Below, piece by piece: positions 1-8,851 of a stretch of DNA of 64,000 nucleotides. The stretch lies in contig NZ_JAHYXK010000007.1 of assembly GCF_019443125.1 (NCBI RefSeq), positions 1 to 64,000 on the forward strand, in the 5' to 3' direction. The DNA is from Pontibacter aydingkolensis (GTDB taxonomy: Bacteria; Bacteroidota; Bacteroidia; Cytophagales; Hymenobacteraceae). The notes beneath the pieces were generated by a model. That model saw nothing but the letters and a program-made list of their open reading frames with translations. It did no database searches and had not been told where the DNA came from. The stretch's first letter is position 1. The number at the start of each line of letters is the position of its first letter. A program made the translations under genes and the position numbers.

Positions 1-2
1 GG

Positions 3-75
3 TCTGTTCTGTCATGGCTGTTACGAATTAAGTCTGCAAACTTTAAAACGTACAACAGCCGCTGGCAGAACAGAT
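3..75 (+). repeat. Imperfect inverted repeat at window edge, terminator-like
   Basis: Positions 3-25 pair with 49-75 with a few mismatches and a two-base bulge. The right arm runs into six T residues at 75-80. This would suit a terminator for a plus-strand gene ending before the window, or a dispersed palindromic repeat. The upstream gene cannot be seen. Confidence 0.45.
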
Positions 76-195
76 TTTTTGTGTTAAACCGCGTGTACTA
101 TCACGCAACTTGAGTTAATTAGTGTAAAGGTAAAGCAGCAAAGGTAAAGAAAACACAATTACCAGCGCAAAGTATGGCTGCATAGCCAGGTGCCC

Positions 196-501
196 TTAAA
201 ACATTTTGCAACCATTAATACAACTGATGATGCTCGTAATGGTATAGTCCGTTAAGAAGTAGAAAACCCTTTTGCCTTCGCGTTGTGTATCAACAATCCC
301 TTTATCGCGCATATTGGTAAGATGATGCGACAACAACGACTGCTCTATGCCCAGCACCTGCTGTATTTCAGAAACCGTTAAACGTTGCCGCTGCTCAAGT
401 AAATCAATTATACTTATGCGAACCGGGTGCGCCACACACTTTAATACATAAGCGGCCCTCTCCAACTTCTTCTGATCAACCCGCACTTTTAAGCTACTCA
501 T
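196..501 (-). CDS. ArsR/SmtB-family winged-helix repressor
   Basis: A small winged-helix DNA-binding protein of about 101 residues, the usual size for ArsR repressors. It shows the family opening (AHPVRISIIDLL), the recognition-helix region QSLLSHHLTNMRDKGIV and the wing REGKRVFYFL. An upstream-extended start at 546 is unlikely, because that stretch falls inside a perfect palindrome at 524-553 that looks like the operator. The ATG at 501 is therefore preferred. One cysteine lies before AHPVR and two lie near the C-terminus (CINGC), so thiol or metal sensing is possible, but the metal-binding ELCVCDL motif of ArsR/CadC is absent. It lies downstream of the YeiH-like gene on the same strand, 250 bases away. 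The ligand is unknown. Confidence 0.85.
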   Translation of the reverse strand: MSSLKVRVDQKKLERAAYVLKCVAHPVRISIIDLLEQRQRLTVSEIQQVLGIEQSLLSHHLTNMRDKGIVDTQREGKRVFYFLTDYTITSIISCINGCKMF

Positions 502-523
502 ACTATACTTACTGTAATAAAAA

Positions 524-553
524 CTAATACATGAACATGATTTCATGTATTAG
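524..553. promoter_or_regulatory. 30-bp palindrome, probable ArsR-type operator
   Basis: Two perfect 12-bp arms (CTAATACATGAA and its complement) are separated by six bases. The site lies 22 bases upstream of the chosen start of the ArsR-type gene. ArsR repressors are known to bind such dyads and repress their own transcription. The autoregulation is an inference from position and symmetry. Confidence 0.7.
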
Positions 554-675
554 GATGGTGACAATGTTTAAGCGTTTATAGTTCCTGAGGCTTGGATTAT
601 TGCTATATACGTTTAAATACAAATCGATGGCAGTAATTGTAGGAATCGCTCCCGAGTAAGATGAATTTATTAGGT

Positions 676-723
676 TAAACAGCAATTATGTGCATTTTAA
701 TAAATGTACATAATTGCTGTTTA
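676..723 (-). terminator. 22-bp stem hairpin downstream of the YeiH-like gene
   Basis: Positions 676-697 and 702-723 form a 22-bp stem with one mismatch and a TAAT loop. It begins 30 bases past the stop codon of the YeiH-like gene. No long T-run follows, so it may be a weak terminator, a processing site or a binding site rather than a strong intrinsic terminator. Confidence 0.5.
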
Positions 724-753
724 TGCCACTAACCTGCGCAATGTGTAATCAGC

Positions 754-1704
754 CTACGCAAAAATGTAAATCACGAACAACGATGTAAAAGCCACGAGCA
801 CCCAAAGTATAAAGCCCTGGTAAAAAGGCCTGGCGCTGATGCTGCGGATGGTGACCATACTCAGGTTTGCGCCGATGAGAAAAAGAGAAAGCAATAGCGC
901 TTTTTTAGCGGCAAAAAGTATAAAAAGAGACACTGTTTTAACTGCCGGTACAAACGTGATGAGCACAGAGGCAAGTATAAACAGAAGTATAAATGTAGGG
1001 ATGGAGACTTTGTTGCCCTCGGTTTTAAACATTAATCCCGAAACCAACACCAGTGGCACGATCCAGAGGGCGCGGGTAAGTTTAAGTGTAGTGGCCAGTT
1101 GCAAAGCTTCGTCGCCGTAGCGGCTGGCCGCGCCAACTACAGAGCTAGTGTCGTGTATGGCAATGGCGGCCCACAGGCCAAACTGCTTTTGTGTGAGTTG
1201 TAACGAATGGCCTACTTCCGGAAAAATAAAAAGTGCCAGTGCGTTAAGTATAAAGACTATGCCCAGTGCAACCGATATCTCTTTTGCCGACGCTTTTATG
1301 GCCGGTGCAACCGCAGCAATGGCGCTGCCACCACATATGGCTGTGCCCGCAGAGATTAGGTGTGTCAGCTTTGGTGCAATGCCAAACGTTTTACCAAGGG
1401 CCAGCCCGAATACCATGGTTAAGGCAAGGGATACAAAAGTATAGATTAAACCACTCAGGCCGGTTTCTGCTACCTGGTAAAGATTAATGCCAAAGCCCAG
1501 ACCAACCACAGCTGCCTGTAAAATATACTTAGAGCCTTTCGCTGATGCAGCCGGAAACGGATTGCCCACCATCAGCCCTACAACCAAACCGGCCAGCAAC
1601 GCCAGCGGCGAGGTAAACAACGGCGTAAAAAGCAGCAGCAGTATCAGAAGTATAAATACCAGCTTCTGTACAAGAGGGGAGAACTGGTACTCGGTTGCAG
1701 GCAT
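754..1704 (-). CDS. YeiH/UPF0324-family membrane transporter
   Basis: An integral membrane protein with about ten hydrophobic segments. It carries the family motifs CGGSAIAAVAPAIKAS and AIHDTSSVVGAASRYG, which support YeiH/UPF0324, a family annotated as putative sulfate exporters. Transport of sulfate or sulfite is family-level annotation and is not shown here. The ATG at 1704 (MPATEYQF) is preferred over an in-frame TTG at 1734. Between this start and the upstream barrel gene is a small hairpin built from AAAAGTATA and its complement (1733-1753). The ArsR-type gene follows on the same strand, so the pair may form a regulated transport unit, but the 22-bp hairpin between them could separate transcription. 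Confidence 0.88.
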   Translation of the reverse strand: MPATEYQFSPLVQKLVFILLILLLLFTPLFTSPLALLAGLVVGLMVGNPFPAASAKGSKYILQAAVVGLGFGINLYQVAETGLSGLIYTFVSLALTMVFGLALGKTFGIAPKLTHLISAGTAICGGSAIAAVAPAIKASAKEISVALGIVFILNALALFIFPEVGHSLQLTQKQFGLWAAIAIHDTSSVVGAASRYGDEALQLATTLKLTRALWIVPLVLVSGLMFKTEGNKVSIPTFILLFILASVLITFVPAVKTVSLFILFAAKKALLLSLFLIGANLSMVTIRSISARPFYQGFILWVLVAFTSLFVIYIFA

Positions 1705-1772
1705 GGTATTGGGTTGCTTTAGTAACGCATGCAAAAGTATAGGTTTATACTTTTAGCGCAAACCCTGCCTGT

Positions 1773-2897
1773 TTAAAATGCCTCTCCGATAACAATGTAA
1801 AAGTTGGTGCCTTCGCGGCCATAGCCAATATCTGCCCTGATATTTAGTTTCTGCTCCTGGTTAAGAGCATAGCGAATGCCGCCGCCTACGGAGTACTTAA
1901 GCGTAGAGAAGCTTACATCCGAAGTTTTGTCGAACACATCGCCCAGGCCAGCAAAAGTGGTCATGCCAAAGCGTTTGTAAACCGGAAACCGATACTCTAC
2001 CTGCGTGCCCGCAAAATTCTGGTCAAGAAAGCGGTTACGGGCATAGCCTCTTAAAATTTTATCGCCGCCGGCAGGTGCTAACCTGTACAGTGGTGTTTCG
2101 CCGGTGTTTATGTTGATGAAGGTATTGCTACCCAGTACATGGTTTGGTTTAAGCGCGAAGTATTTGCTAAAGTTTACGCTGTAGTTGCTGTAGTCAAAAT
2201 CGCCGCCAAGTATACTTCCGAACCTGTAGGCTGCCGTTTCCAGAAAAATACCGCTGCTGGCAAATGCCACGTTATCGCGGGAGTCGTAGAGGAATACGGC
2301 GCCCACCCCACCATTGTAACCACCTTTATAACCAGGCACCTGTTCTGTTAAAAGTATACTTGTGCCGGTTTCCTCACCGTCGTGCAGCTCTACATTGTAG
2401 TAGTTGGTAAACTGAAAATCGAGGCCGGCAAAAGTATGCTTTCCAAATTTTTTGAGCGTTCCCAGCCTAGCATTTACCAGCTCATACTCATACTTCTCGT
2501 CGTTAGCCTCCAGCGATCTGTTGCCAATGCCATAAAACCGGTCCACATATTTTCTATGCCGCAGTTCTCCGCGCAGCAGGTACTTTTCCTCGCGCGTAAA
2601 AATGCTCCATTCCAGTTGCTGGTCTGTTTGTTTGTTCAATGTATAATCTACCAGCAGGCGCGCCGTGGAAAGGCGAGTATAGGTGCTATCGTGTTTACTT
2701 TTAAGCTGCATATAGCCAATTACAGCCGCACCAAGCCCAAGCCTTGTGTCGGGGGTGTAATAAAGTACAGGTATCGGTATAAAGCCATGCTTCTTTTGTG
2801 GTGTTGCAGGAGTAACCTCGGTGGTTTCGGTTTGCGCCTGCACAGGGGGGAGTGCCACCGTTAACAGCAGCACAACTAACACTAAAATCTTTTTCAT
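1773..2897 (-). CDS. BamA/TamA-family outer membrane barrel protein
   Basis: 374 residues with a signal peptide (MKKILVLVVLLLTVALPPVQAQ cleavage region). The chain resembles the surface-antigen D15/BamA barrel: GIGNRSLEANDEKYEYE, YDSRDNVAFASSG and the late GGDKILRGYARNRFLDQNFAGTQ segment that corresponds to the conserved lid-loop region, followed by EYRFPVYKRFG. It ends in aromatic phenylalanine, as expected for an outer membrane barrel. No POTRA domains are present, so this is the short standalone barrel type common in Bacteroidota, not BamA itself. The substrate is unknown. It lies 68 bases upstream of the YeiH-like gene on the same strand. Confidence 0.85.
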   Translation of the reverse strand: MKKILVLVVLLLTVALPPVQAQTETTEVTPATPQKKHGFIPIPVLYYTPDTRLGLGAAVIGYMQLKSKHDSTYTRLSTARLLVDYTLNKQTDQQLEWSIFTREEKYLLRGELRHRKYVDRFYGIGNRSLEANDEKYEYELVNARLGTLKKFGKHTFAGLDFQFTNYYNVELHDGEETGTSILLTEQVPGYKGGYNGGVGAVFLYDSRDNVAFASSGIFLETAAYRFGSILGGDFDYSNYSVNFSKYFALKPNHVLGSNTFININTGETPLYRLAPAGGDKILRGYARNRFLDQNFAGTQVEYRFPVYKRFGMTTFAGLGDVFDKTSDVSFSTLKYSVGGGIRYALNQEQKLNIRADIGYGREGTNFYIVIGEAF

Positions 2898-3204
2898 GAT
2901 CAGAAGCTAAAAAACGTGAAGTGCTTTTCGCTGTTAGCCAGGTTGCTGCCTGTTAAGTAGCTGAAACTTAAGTAATATACGAACTATTTTATACTTAATC
3001 TACAAGTGTGATTAAGCCTTTTGCAAAAACTATAGTCTATAGGGAGGAACTTAAATTAGTGTATAAACACTATTTATACTTGGATATTATCGTTAATTAC
3101 TGAAGTACAATAAATTATGACTTCAGAATATAGTAATTTCAAGGATAGATTTTATATTTGAGTATCCACAACTATTCTAACTAAAACCACCTTAACTAAA
3201 TCGG
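2898..3204. other. Divergent intergenic region
   Basis: This 307-base AT-rich gap separates the minus-strand barrel gene from the plus-strand amidohydrolase pair and must hold both promoters. A TATATTTG box (3153-3160) fits the Bacteroidota -7 consensus TAnnTTTG and lies 45 bases before the amidohydrolase ATG. I see no matching TTTG -33 element at the usual spacing, and no open reading frame of note. Confidence 0.5.
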
Positions 3205-6200
3205 ATGAAAAAAATCTTAACCATTGCAGCTTGCCTTGCTTTTGGCTCAAGCTACGTAATGGCGCAGGAGACTTTTCCGCGCAATGGGGTGTATGATGAA
3301 CGCTCCGGACTAGTAGCGCTCACCAACGCCACCATCCACACAGATTACAAAACTACCATCAGCAATGCAACCCTGCTTATCCGCAACGGAAAAGTAGAGG
3401 CCGTTGGCACTAATGTAAAAGTACCCGCAGGTGCTGTTACCATCGATGCCAAAGGAAAGCATATTTACCCGGGTTTGGTAGATATGTTCACCAGCTACGG
3501 AATGCCAGAGGTGAAAAGTGAACGTGGAGGATGGGGTTCGCCACCTCAGATGGAATCTAAAAAGCAGGGCGCTTACAACTGGAACCAAGCAGTACGCCCT
3601 GAGACAAACGCTGTTGAGCTTTTTAAAGTTGACAAAAAGCAGGCCGAGGAAATGCGCAAGCTGGGCTTTGGCTCTGTGTTGGCTGTGCACCGCGACGGAA
3701 TTGCCCGTGGCACCGCTACCCTGGTAACCCTTGCCGACAACAAGCGCGAAAACGAAGTAGTAGTGCTGGACAAAGCTGCCGGTGCGCTGTCGTTTGATAA
3801 AGGCTCTTCGACACAGGATTACCCTAACTCACTGATGGGTGCTATTGCTTTGCTGCGCCAGACTTACCTGGATGCCCAGTGGAATGCGAATAACCCGGCC
3901 AGAGAGCAGAATATTTCGCTTACAGCTTTTACGGCTGCAAACAAGTATCCCCAGATTTTTGAAGTGAGCGGCAAACTGGACGTATTGCGTGCCGATAAGG
4001 TAGGCGATGAGTTTGGTAGGCAGTACATCATTAAAGGCGGCGGCGATGAGTATCAGATGATCAAAGAGATCAAAGCAACCAATGCCCCGATTATACTTTC
4101 GCTTAACTTCCCGGATGCCTATAACGTGGAAGACCCGTTTGATGCGCGCCGTGTGCCGTTGGAGTCTATGAAGCATTGGGAAATGGCTCCTGCAAATGCT
4201 GCTTTACTAAACAAAGCAGGTGTTACTTTTGCCTTTACAGCAGCTGACCTGAAAGATAAAAAAGACTTTTTGCCTAACCTGCGCAAAGCCATACAGTATG
4301 GCCTGAGCGAAGAAGAGGCTTTAAAAGCACTTACTGCCACTCCTGCTAAACTTCTTAATGCTGATAGCAAAGTAGGTAGCCTGAACAAAGGCATGCTGGC
4401 TAACTTTATCATTACCAGCGGTAACCTGTTTGCAGCTGATAATATTATACTTGAGAACTGGGTACAGGGCAGCCAGTACAAGATCTCTGAAATGCCATCT
4501 GACTATAGAGGTGTTTATACTTTAAAGATGGCACAGCAGCCGGATCGTAAACTCATGATCTCAGGTACTGCCGAAAAGCCTGAACTAAAAGTAATTGCCA
4601 AGGACACAGTAACTGGTAAAATTACTTTCAACGGTAACCTGGTAACTCTTTCTTTCAACAAAGATAAAAAGAGCAAAGAGAGCATCCGTTTAAGCGGTTG
4701 GTTACAGGACAAAAACCTGCAGGGTGAAGGCCAGTTGCCTGACGCCTCGTCTGTTAAATGGACGGCCACTTTCTCGGAGGCTATGAGCCAGAAAGCGAAA
4801 AGCGACAGCACAAAAGTTGCCAAAGCACCACAGCTGGGTAATATGATCTATCCATTCCGTGCCTATGGCCAGACTGAAATGCCGAAGCAGGAAACTGTTA
4901 TCATCAAAAATGCTACTGTCTGGACGAACGAGAAAGAAGGTAAGCTGGAGAACACAGACGTAATGCTGAAGAACGGCAAGATTGCCAAGGTAGGCAAAAA
5001 CCTTTCGGAGAACGGTGCCAGAATAGTTGACGGAACAGGTAAGCACGTAACGCCTGGTATTATTGACGAGCACTCGCACATTGCCCTGAACGGCGTGAAC
5101 GAAGGCACACAGTCTGTAACTTCCGAGGTGCGTATGGCCGACGTGGTTAACTCTGACGACATCAACATTTACCGCCAGTTGGCTGGTGGTGTTACTACAT
5201 CGCAGTTGCTGCACGGTTCTGCCAACCCGATTGGTGGCCAGTCGGCTATTATTAAGCTGCGTTGGGGCAAGAGCCCAGAGGAGCTGATGGTAGAGAACGC
5301 TGACGGTTACATTAAGTTTGCACTTGGTGAGAACGTAAAGCAGTCTAACCGCAATAACGCGAACATCCGTTTCCCGCAGTCAAGAATGGGTGTGGAGCAG
5401 GTGTTTGTAGATGCGTTCCAGAGAGCAAAAGAGTATGAGCAGAGCTGGAAGAACTACAACAGCCTTTCTAAGAGAGAAAAAGCTAAGACTCCTGCCCCTC
5501 GCCGCGACCTGGAACTGGATGCTTTAGTGGAGATCCTGAACGAGAAGCGCTTTATCACCTGTCACTCTTACGTGCAGTCTGAGATTAACATGCTGATGAA
5601 AGTGGCTGACGAGATGGGCTTTAAGATCAACACCTTTACGCACATTCTGGAAGGTTATAAAGTAGCCGACAAAATGAAAGAGCGTGGCATTGGTGGTTCT
5701 ACCTTCGCTGACTGGTGGGCTTACAAAATGGAGGTGAAAGACGCCATCCCGCAAAATGCCGGTATCATGAATAACCTGGGTGTGGTTACGGCCATTAACT
5801 CCGACGATGCCGAGATGGCGCGCCGCCTGAACCAGGAAGCAGCCAAGAGCGTGAAGTATGCGGGTGTAAGCGAAGAAGATGCCCTGAAAATGGTAACGCT
5901 TAACCCAGCAAAACTTCTGCACCTGGACGATAGAATGGGAAGTATAAAAACCGGTAAAGATGCCGACGTGGTACTTTGGAACGATAACCCGCTATCTATC
6001 TACGCCAAGCCGCTGAAGACTTTTGTGGACGGTATAGCTTACTACGATTTAGAGCGTGACGAGCAAATGCGCGTGGAGCTGGAGAAAGAGCGTATGCGCC
6101 TGGTACAAGCTATGCTAAATGCTAAAACCGGTGGTGCCAGAACACAGGCTCCTGTTAACCGAAGAGCCAGCGTAGTGCATTGCGAAGACTTAGAGCACGC

Positions 6201-6228
6201 CGAAGAAGAGTCGTATTTTGCGCATTAA
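3205..6228 (+). CDS. Exported double amidohydrolase-domain protein
   Basis: 1007 residues with a signal peptide (SSYVMAQ cleavage region). Two amidohydrolase-fold units are joined. The C-terminal unit (about 570-985) keeps the metal-site signature: DEHSH with His623 and His625, CHSY with His787, FTH with His813 and NSDD with Asp867. The N-terminal unit (about 30-430) starts with the usual HIYPGLVD segment but continues MFTSYG in place of HxH, so it probably lacks the binuclear metal site. Both units end with the KLL...G.L..G..AN/AD module typical of the family. It probably acts in the periplasm on a cyclic amide or dipeptide-like substrate, which is unknown. A related protein follows after 18 bases, suggesting an operon and perhaps a heteromer. 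Confidence 0.87.
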   Translation: MKKILTIAACLAFGSSYVMAQETFPRNGVYDERSGLVALTNATIHTDYKTTISNATLLIRNGKVEAVGTNVKVPAGAVTIDAKGKHIYPGLVDMFTSYGMPEVKSERGGWGSPPQMESKKQGAYNWNQAVRPETNAVELFKVDKKQAEEMRKLGFGSVLAVHRDGIARGTATLVTLADNKRENEVVVLDKAAGALSFDKGSSTQDYPNSLMGAIALLRQTYLDAQWNANNPAREQNISLTAFTAANKYPQIFEVSGKLDVLRADKVGDEFGRQYIIKGGGDEYQMIKEIKATNAPIILSLNFPDAYNVEDPFDARRVPLESMKHWEMAPANAALLNKAGVTFAFTAADLKDKKDFLPNLRKAIQYGLSEEEALKALTATPAKLLNADSKVGSLNKGMLANFIITSGNLFAADNIILENWVQGSQYKISEMPSDYRGVYTLKMAQQPDRKLMISGTAEKPELKVIAKDTVTGKITFNGNLVTLSFNKDKKSKESIRLSGWLQDKNLQGEGQLPDASSVKWTATFSEAMSQKAKSDSTKVAKAPQLGNMIYPFRAYGQTEMPKQETVIIKNATVWTNEKEGKLENTDVMLKNGKIAKVGKNLSENGARIVDGTGKHVTPGIIDEHSHIALNGVNEGTQSVTSEVRMADVVNSDDINIYRQLAGGVTTSQLLHGSANPIGGQSAIIKLRWGKSPEELMVENADGYIKFALGENVKQSNRNNANIRFPQSRMGVEQVFVDAFQRAKEYEQSWKNYNSLSKREKAKTPAPRRDLELDALVEILNEKRFITCHSYVQSEINMLMKVADEMGFKINTFTHILEGYKVADKMKERGIGGSTFADWWAYKMEVKDAIPQNAGIMNNLGVVTAINSDDAEMARRLNQEAAKSVKYAGVSEEDALKMVTLNPAKLLHLDDRMGSIKTGKDADVVLWNDNPLSIYAKPLKTFVDGIAYYDLERDEQMRVELEKERMRLVQAMLNAKTGGARTQAPVNRRASVVHCEDLEHAEEESYFAH

Positions 6229-6246
6229 TTCTTAAACTGATTCGAA

Positions 6247-7587
6247 ATGAAAATTCATAAAAGATATATTTCTGCTTTTATAGCGCTTATGCTTAGTGTG
6301 CCTGCTTTTGCACAGGTACCAGCAGCTGCGCCAAAGCAAAGCAAGCCAGTGCTGCTAAAAGGTGCTACGCTGCACATAGGCAATGGCCAGGTGGTAGAAA
6401 ATGCCGCTGTAGGTTTTGACAAAGGCAAGATCACATATGCTGGTCCGCAGAGCGGGGCAAACCTGAGCGGCTACGATGTAGTAGACGTTACTGGTCAGCA
6501 TATTTACCCTGGTCTGATCCATCCTAACTCAACGCTTGGTTTGAACGAGATCGAAAGTGTACGTGCTACCATTGACTGGCGCGAAGTAGGCGATCTCAAC
6601 CCGCATGTACGTTCGGTAATTGCTTACAACACTGACTCTGATATCATCCCGACGATACGTACGAACGGTGTACTGATGACGCAGGTGACACCTGTGGGCG
6701 GTACTATTTCAGGTACATCGTCTGTAGTACAACTGGATGCCTGGAATTGGGAAGATGCTATAGTAAAAGCTGATGAAGGTATACACCTTAACTGGCCAAA
6801 CATGCTGATCGCCACAGGTAACAGTGCTTATGATGCCCGTCTTGGCCGCATGAAAGAGCAGCGTGAGGAGGCCCTGAACCAATTAACTTCTTTGTTCAGA
6901 GATGCAGCTGTGTATAAGTCTGGCAAGCACGATAACGAGAACCTGAAACTGGCTTCCACTGCCGGTTTGTTCGATGGATCCAAAAAGCTGTACATCCACG
7001 CGAACTATGGCAAGGAGATCATAGAGTCGGTAAACTTTGCAAAGCAGCACGGTGTGAAAAACATTGTGATCGTGGGTGGACAAGATGCCGTAGCGGTTGC
7101 TGACTTCCTGAAGGCGAATAATATTGCTGTAATCTACTCCGGTGTACATGCCTTGCCATCGCGTGCCGAAGAAGATGTGGACATGCCTTACAAAACGCCA
7201 TACTTGCTGCATAAGGCAGGTGTTACTTTTGCGCTAGATTATGACCTGAGCATCCATGGTATCCGTAACCTGCCGTTTATTGCCGGTACTGCCACTGCGT
7301 ATGGTCTGGACAAAGAACAGGCGCTGGCTTCGATATCTCTAAATACAGCAAAGATTCTGGGTATCGACAAGCAAGCTGGTTCTGTTGAGGTGGGTAAAGA
7401 TGCTACGATTGTAGTATCCTCTGGTGATCTGCTGGATATGCGCACTAACAATGTAACCCTTGCGTTTATTCAGGGCCGCAAAATCGACCTGAGCAACAAG
7501 CAGAAGTACCTGTACGAGAAGTTTGATAACAAGTACAAGGAGGAGAAAAAAACTCCTGCTACTGTAACTACTTCTGCGGGTAACTAA
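6247..7587 (+). CDS. Exported amidohydrolase-like protein lacking HxH
   Basis: 446 residues with a signal peptide (LSVPAFAQ). The order of segments matches an amidohydrolase: N-terminal beta-sandwich, GQHIYPGLI entry, TIM-barrel body, then the KILGIDKQAGSVEVGKDATIVV closing sandwich. Where active members have HxH this protein reads HPNSTLG, so metal-dependent catalysis is doubtful. It resembles the N-terminal half of the protein encoded 18 bases upstream (shared LLHKAGVTFA-type segment), pointing to duplication. It may be a non-catalytic partner. Its C-terminal tail is short, lysine-rich and probably flexible. A strong terminator follows. Confidence 0.85.
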   Translation: MKIHKRYISAFIALMLSVPAFAQVPAAAPKQSKPVLLKGATLHIGNGQVVENAAVGFDKGKITYAGPQSGANLSGYDVVDVTGQHIYPGLIHPNSTLGLNEIESVRATIDWREVGDLNPHVRSVIAYNTDSDIIPTIRTNGVLMTQVTPVGGTISGTSSVVQLDAWNWEDAIVKADEGIHLNWPNMLIATGNSAYDARLGRMKEQREEALNQLTSLFRDAAVYKSGKHDNENLKLASTAGLFDGSKKLYIHANYGKEIIESVNFAKQHGVKNIVIVGGQDAVAVADFLKANNIAVIYSGVHALPSRAEEDVDMPYKTPYLLHKAGVTFALDYDLSIHGIRNLPFIAGTATAYGLDKEQALASISLNTAKILGIDKQAGSVEVGKDATIVVSSGDLLDMRTNNVTLAFIQGRKIDLSNKQKYLYEKFDNKYKEEKKTPATVTTSAGN

Positions 7588-7613
7588 GCTAAGTTTTTAT
7601 ACTTTGATATTGA

Positions 7614-7647
7614 AAGGGAGCTGCCGGTAAGGTAGCTCCCTTTTTGT
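7614..7647 (+). terminator. Intrinsic terminator of amidohydrolase operon
   Basis: A 12-bp stem (7614-7625 with 7631-7642) and a five-base loop are followed by a T-rich run. It lies 27 bases past the stop codon of the second amidohydrolase-like gene. The 240 bases from here to the next gene hold only AT-rich DNA with AAGTATAA copies, and no gene was seen there. Confidence 0.85.
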
Positions 7648-7888
7648 TTTTAGCTTTAACCAGAGCAGGATAAATACCGAATTAGTAGGGGCAAGCCACG
7701 ACCCAATGGTGGTGTAGTTTTATACTTTATAAAATCTAATAAAACAGTAACTGAATTCCCTCGTGAGCTGCTGTAGAGAAAGCAGTTTTCTCTGAAGTAT
7801 TGTACTGAAAAGTATAAGCTAAACCAACGTTGGCGGCTGTGGTTCGTTTATAGATAAAGTAAATCGATCATTTAAAGAAACAACACCT

Positions 7889-8722
7889 ATGGAAAGAAAC
7901 GATAGCTATTACAGCAACAGAAGCCGGGATAATTACGGCGAAGATCGTAACCGCCAGTTCGACAATTACCGTGACCGTTACAGTGGCGGCGGTAACTATT
8001 ACGGTATGCCTGATCAGGGCTACGAGTATAGGAATGTAAAAAACACTGGCAGTACAGGTAGCTCAAGCAGTGGACCGATGCAATCCGGTAAACACGATGA
8101 TTACAGAACCGGTGGCAGAGAGCACTACCACTACGGCGACCCTAACCCATACATGGGCAATAACCGCAACAGAGATCACGGTGCAGGCAATGAGTTTGGC
8201 TGGCGAAGCGAACGCGATACCAGACACTCCAGAGGCAATAATTTTGGTGGCAACGATCGGTATGCCCGCCAGGATAACAGTTACCGCTATAGCGGAGAAG
8301 GACGCCACTACAACGAGTTTGCCCGCGACGAGAACCGCACCGACGATCGCTACAGAAGCTATAACGCTGGTACAGCAGACCATTACCTGGACCGCGGTCC
8401 TATCCGGGAAAGACGCGAAGACAACGACTATGGCCGTAACCGCATGCAAGGCGAAAGTCCTTATTACGAAGGAACCTATGACAATAGCGATTTTAAATAT
8501 AGCGGCGAGATAAGAAGCCCAAGACGTGGCCAGAGCCAGGATAATTATGGCACCGGGCTCTATGCCTCTAACCGCGCCAATGTAAGCGAGCATAGAAGTG
8601 AGGCAGGATCCAGTGACGGAGAGCGCAGAAGCAGCCGTGAAAGACGCCAGGGACGCTCTGGTCCTGACTATGGAGCATGGAGTGGTGCTGGCAGCTATGG
8701 TGATGATACTTTCGGAGTATAA
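7889..8722 (+). CDS. Tyr/Arg/Gly/Asn-rich disordered protein
   Basis: 277 residues that are almost entirely hydrophilic, rich in Tyr, Arg, Asn, Gly, Asp and Ser, with no signal peptide and no membrane segment. Repeated short motifs such as DNYG, DNYR, RDRY and SRERR give an RNA-binding-like, intrinsically disordered character. No known enzymatic domain is visible. Its own terminator (8742-8770) and the terminator upstream make it a single-gene unit. Proteins of this composition occur in Hymenobacteraceae as hypothetical proteins, and desiccation, nucleoid or condensate roles are only speculation. Overlapping frames on both strands are open for several hundred bases because of the biased composition. 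Confidence 0.75.
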   Translation: MERNDSYYSNRSRDNYGEDRNRQFDNYRDRYSGGGNYYGMPDQGYEYRNVKNTGSTGSSSSGPMQSGKHDDYRTGGREHYHYGDPNPYMGNNRNRDHGAGNEFGWRSERDTRHSRGNNFGGNDRYARQDNSYRYSGEGRHYNEFARDENRTDDRYRSYNAGTADHYLDRGPIRERREDNDYGRNRMQGESPYYEGTYDNSDFKYSGEIRSPRRGQSQDNYGTGLYASNRANVSEHRSEAGSSDGERRSSRERRQGRSGPDYGAWSGAGSYGDDTFGV

Positions 8723-8741
8723 GCCAATTTAAATTTATGCA

Positions 8742-8770
8742 AAGCCTGTGGCAAATGCTGCAGGCTTTTT
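8742..8770 (+). terminator. Intrinsic terminator
   Basis: AAGCCTG pairs with CAGGCTT and runs into five T residues, 20 bases past the stop of the disordered-protein gene. Confidence 0.75.
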
Positions 8771-8851
8771 CATGTAAATAGCTTTTGGCTATACTTTACT
8801 TCTGTCTGCTGCGTATTGTATAGAGCACCAAAAACTGATGAACTTATAGAT

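Noticed and set aside
3310-5922. Several minus-strand open frames of 60-170 codons inside the amidohydrolase gene
   Set aside because: They are antisense shadows of a well-supported gene and have no recognisable domains.
8063-8593. Long open frames on both strands within the disordered-protein gene
   Set aside because: They arise from the repetitive codon composition of the real gene and show no family motifs or plausible start context.
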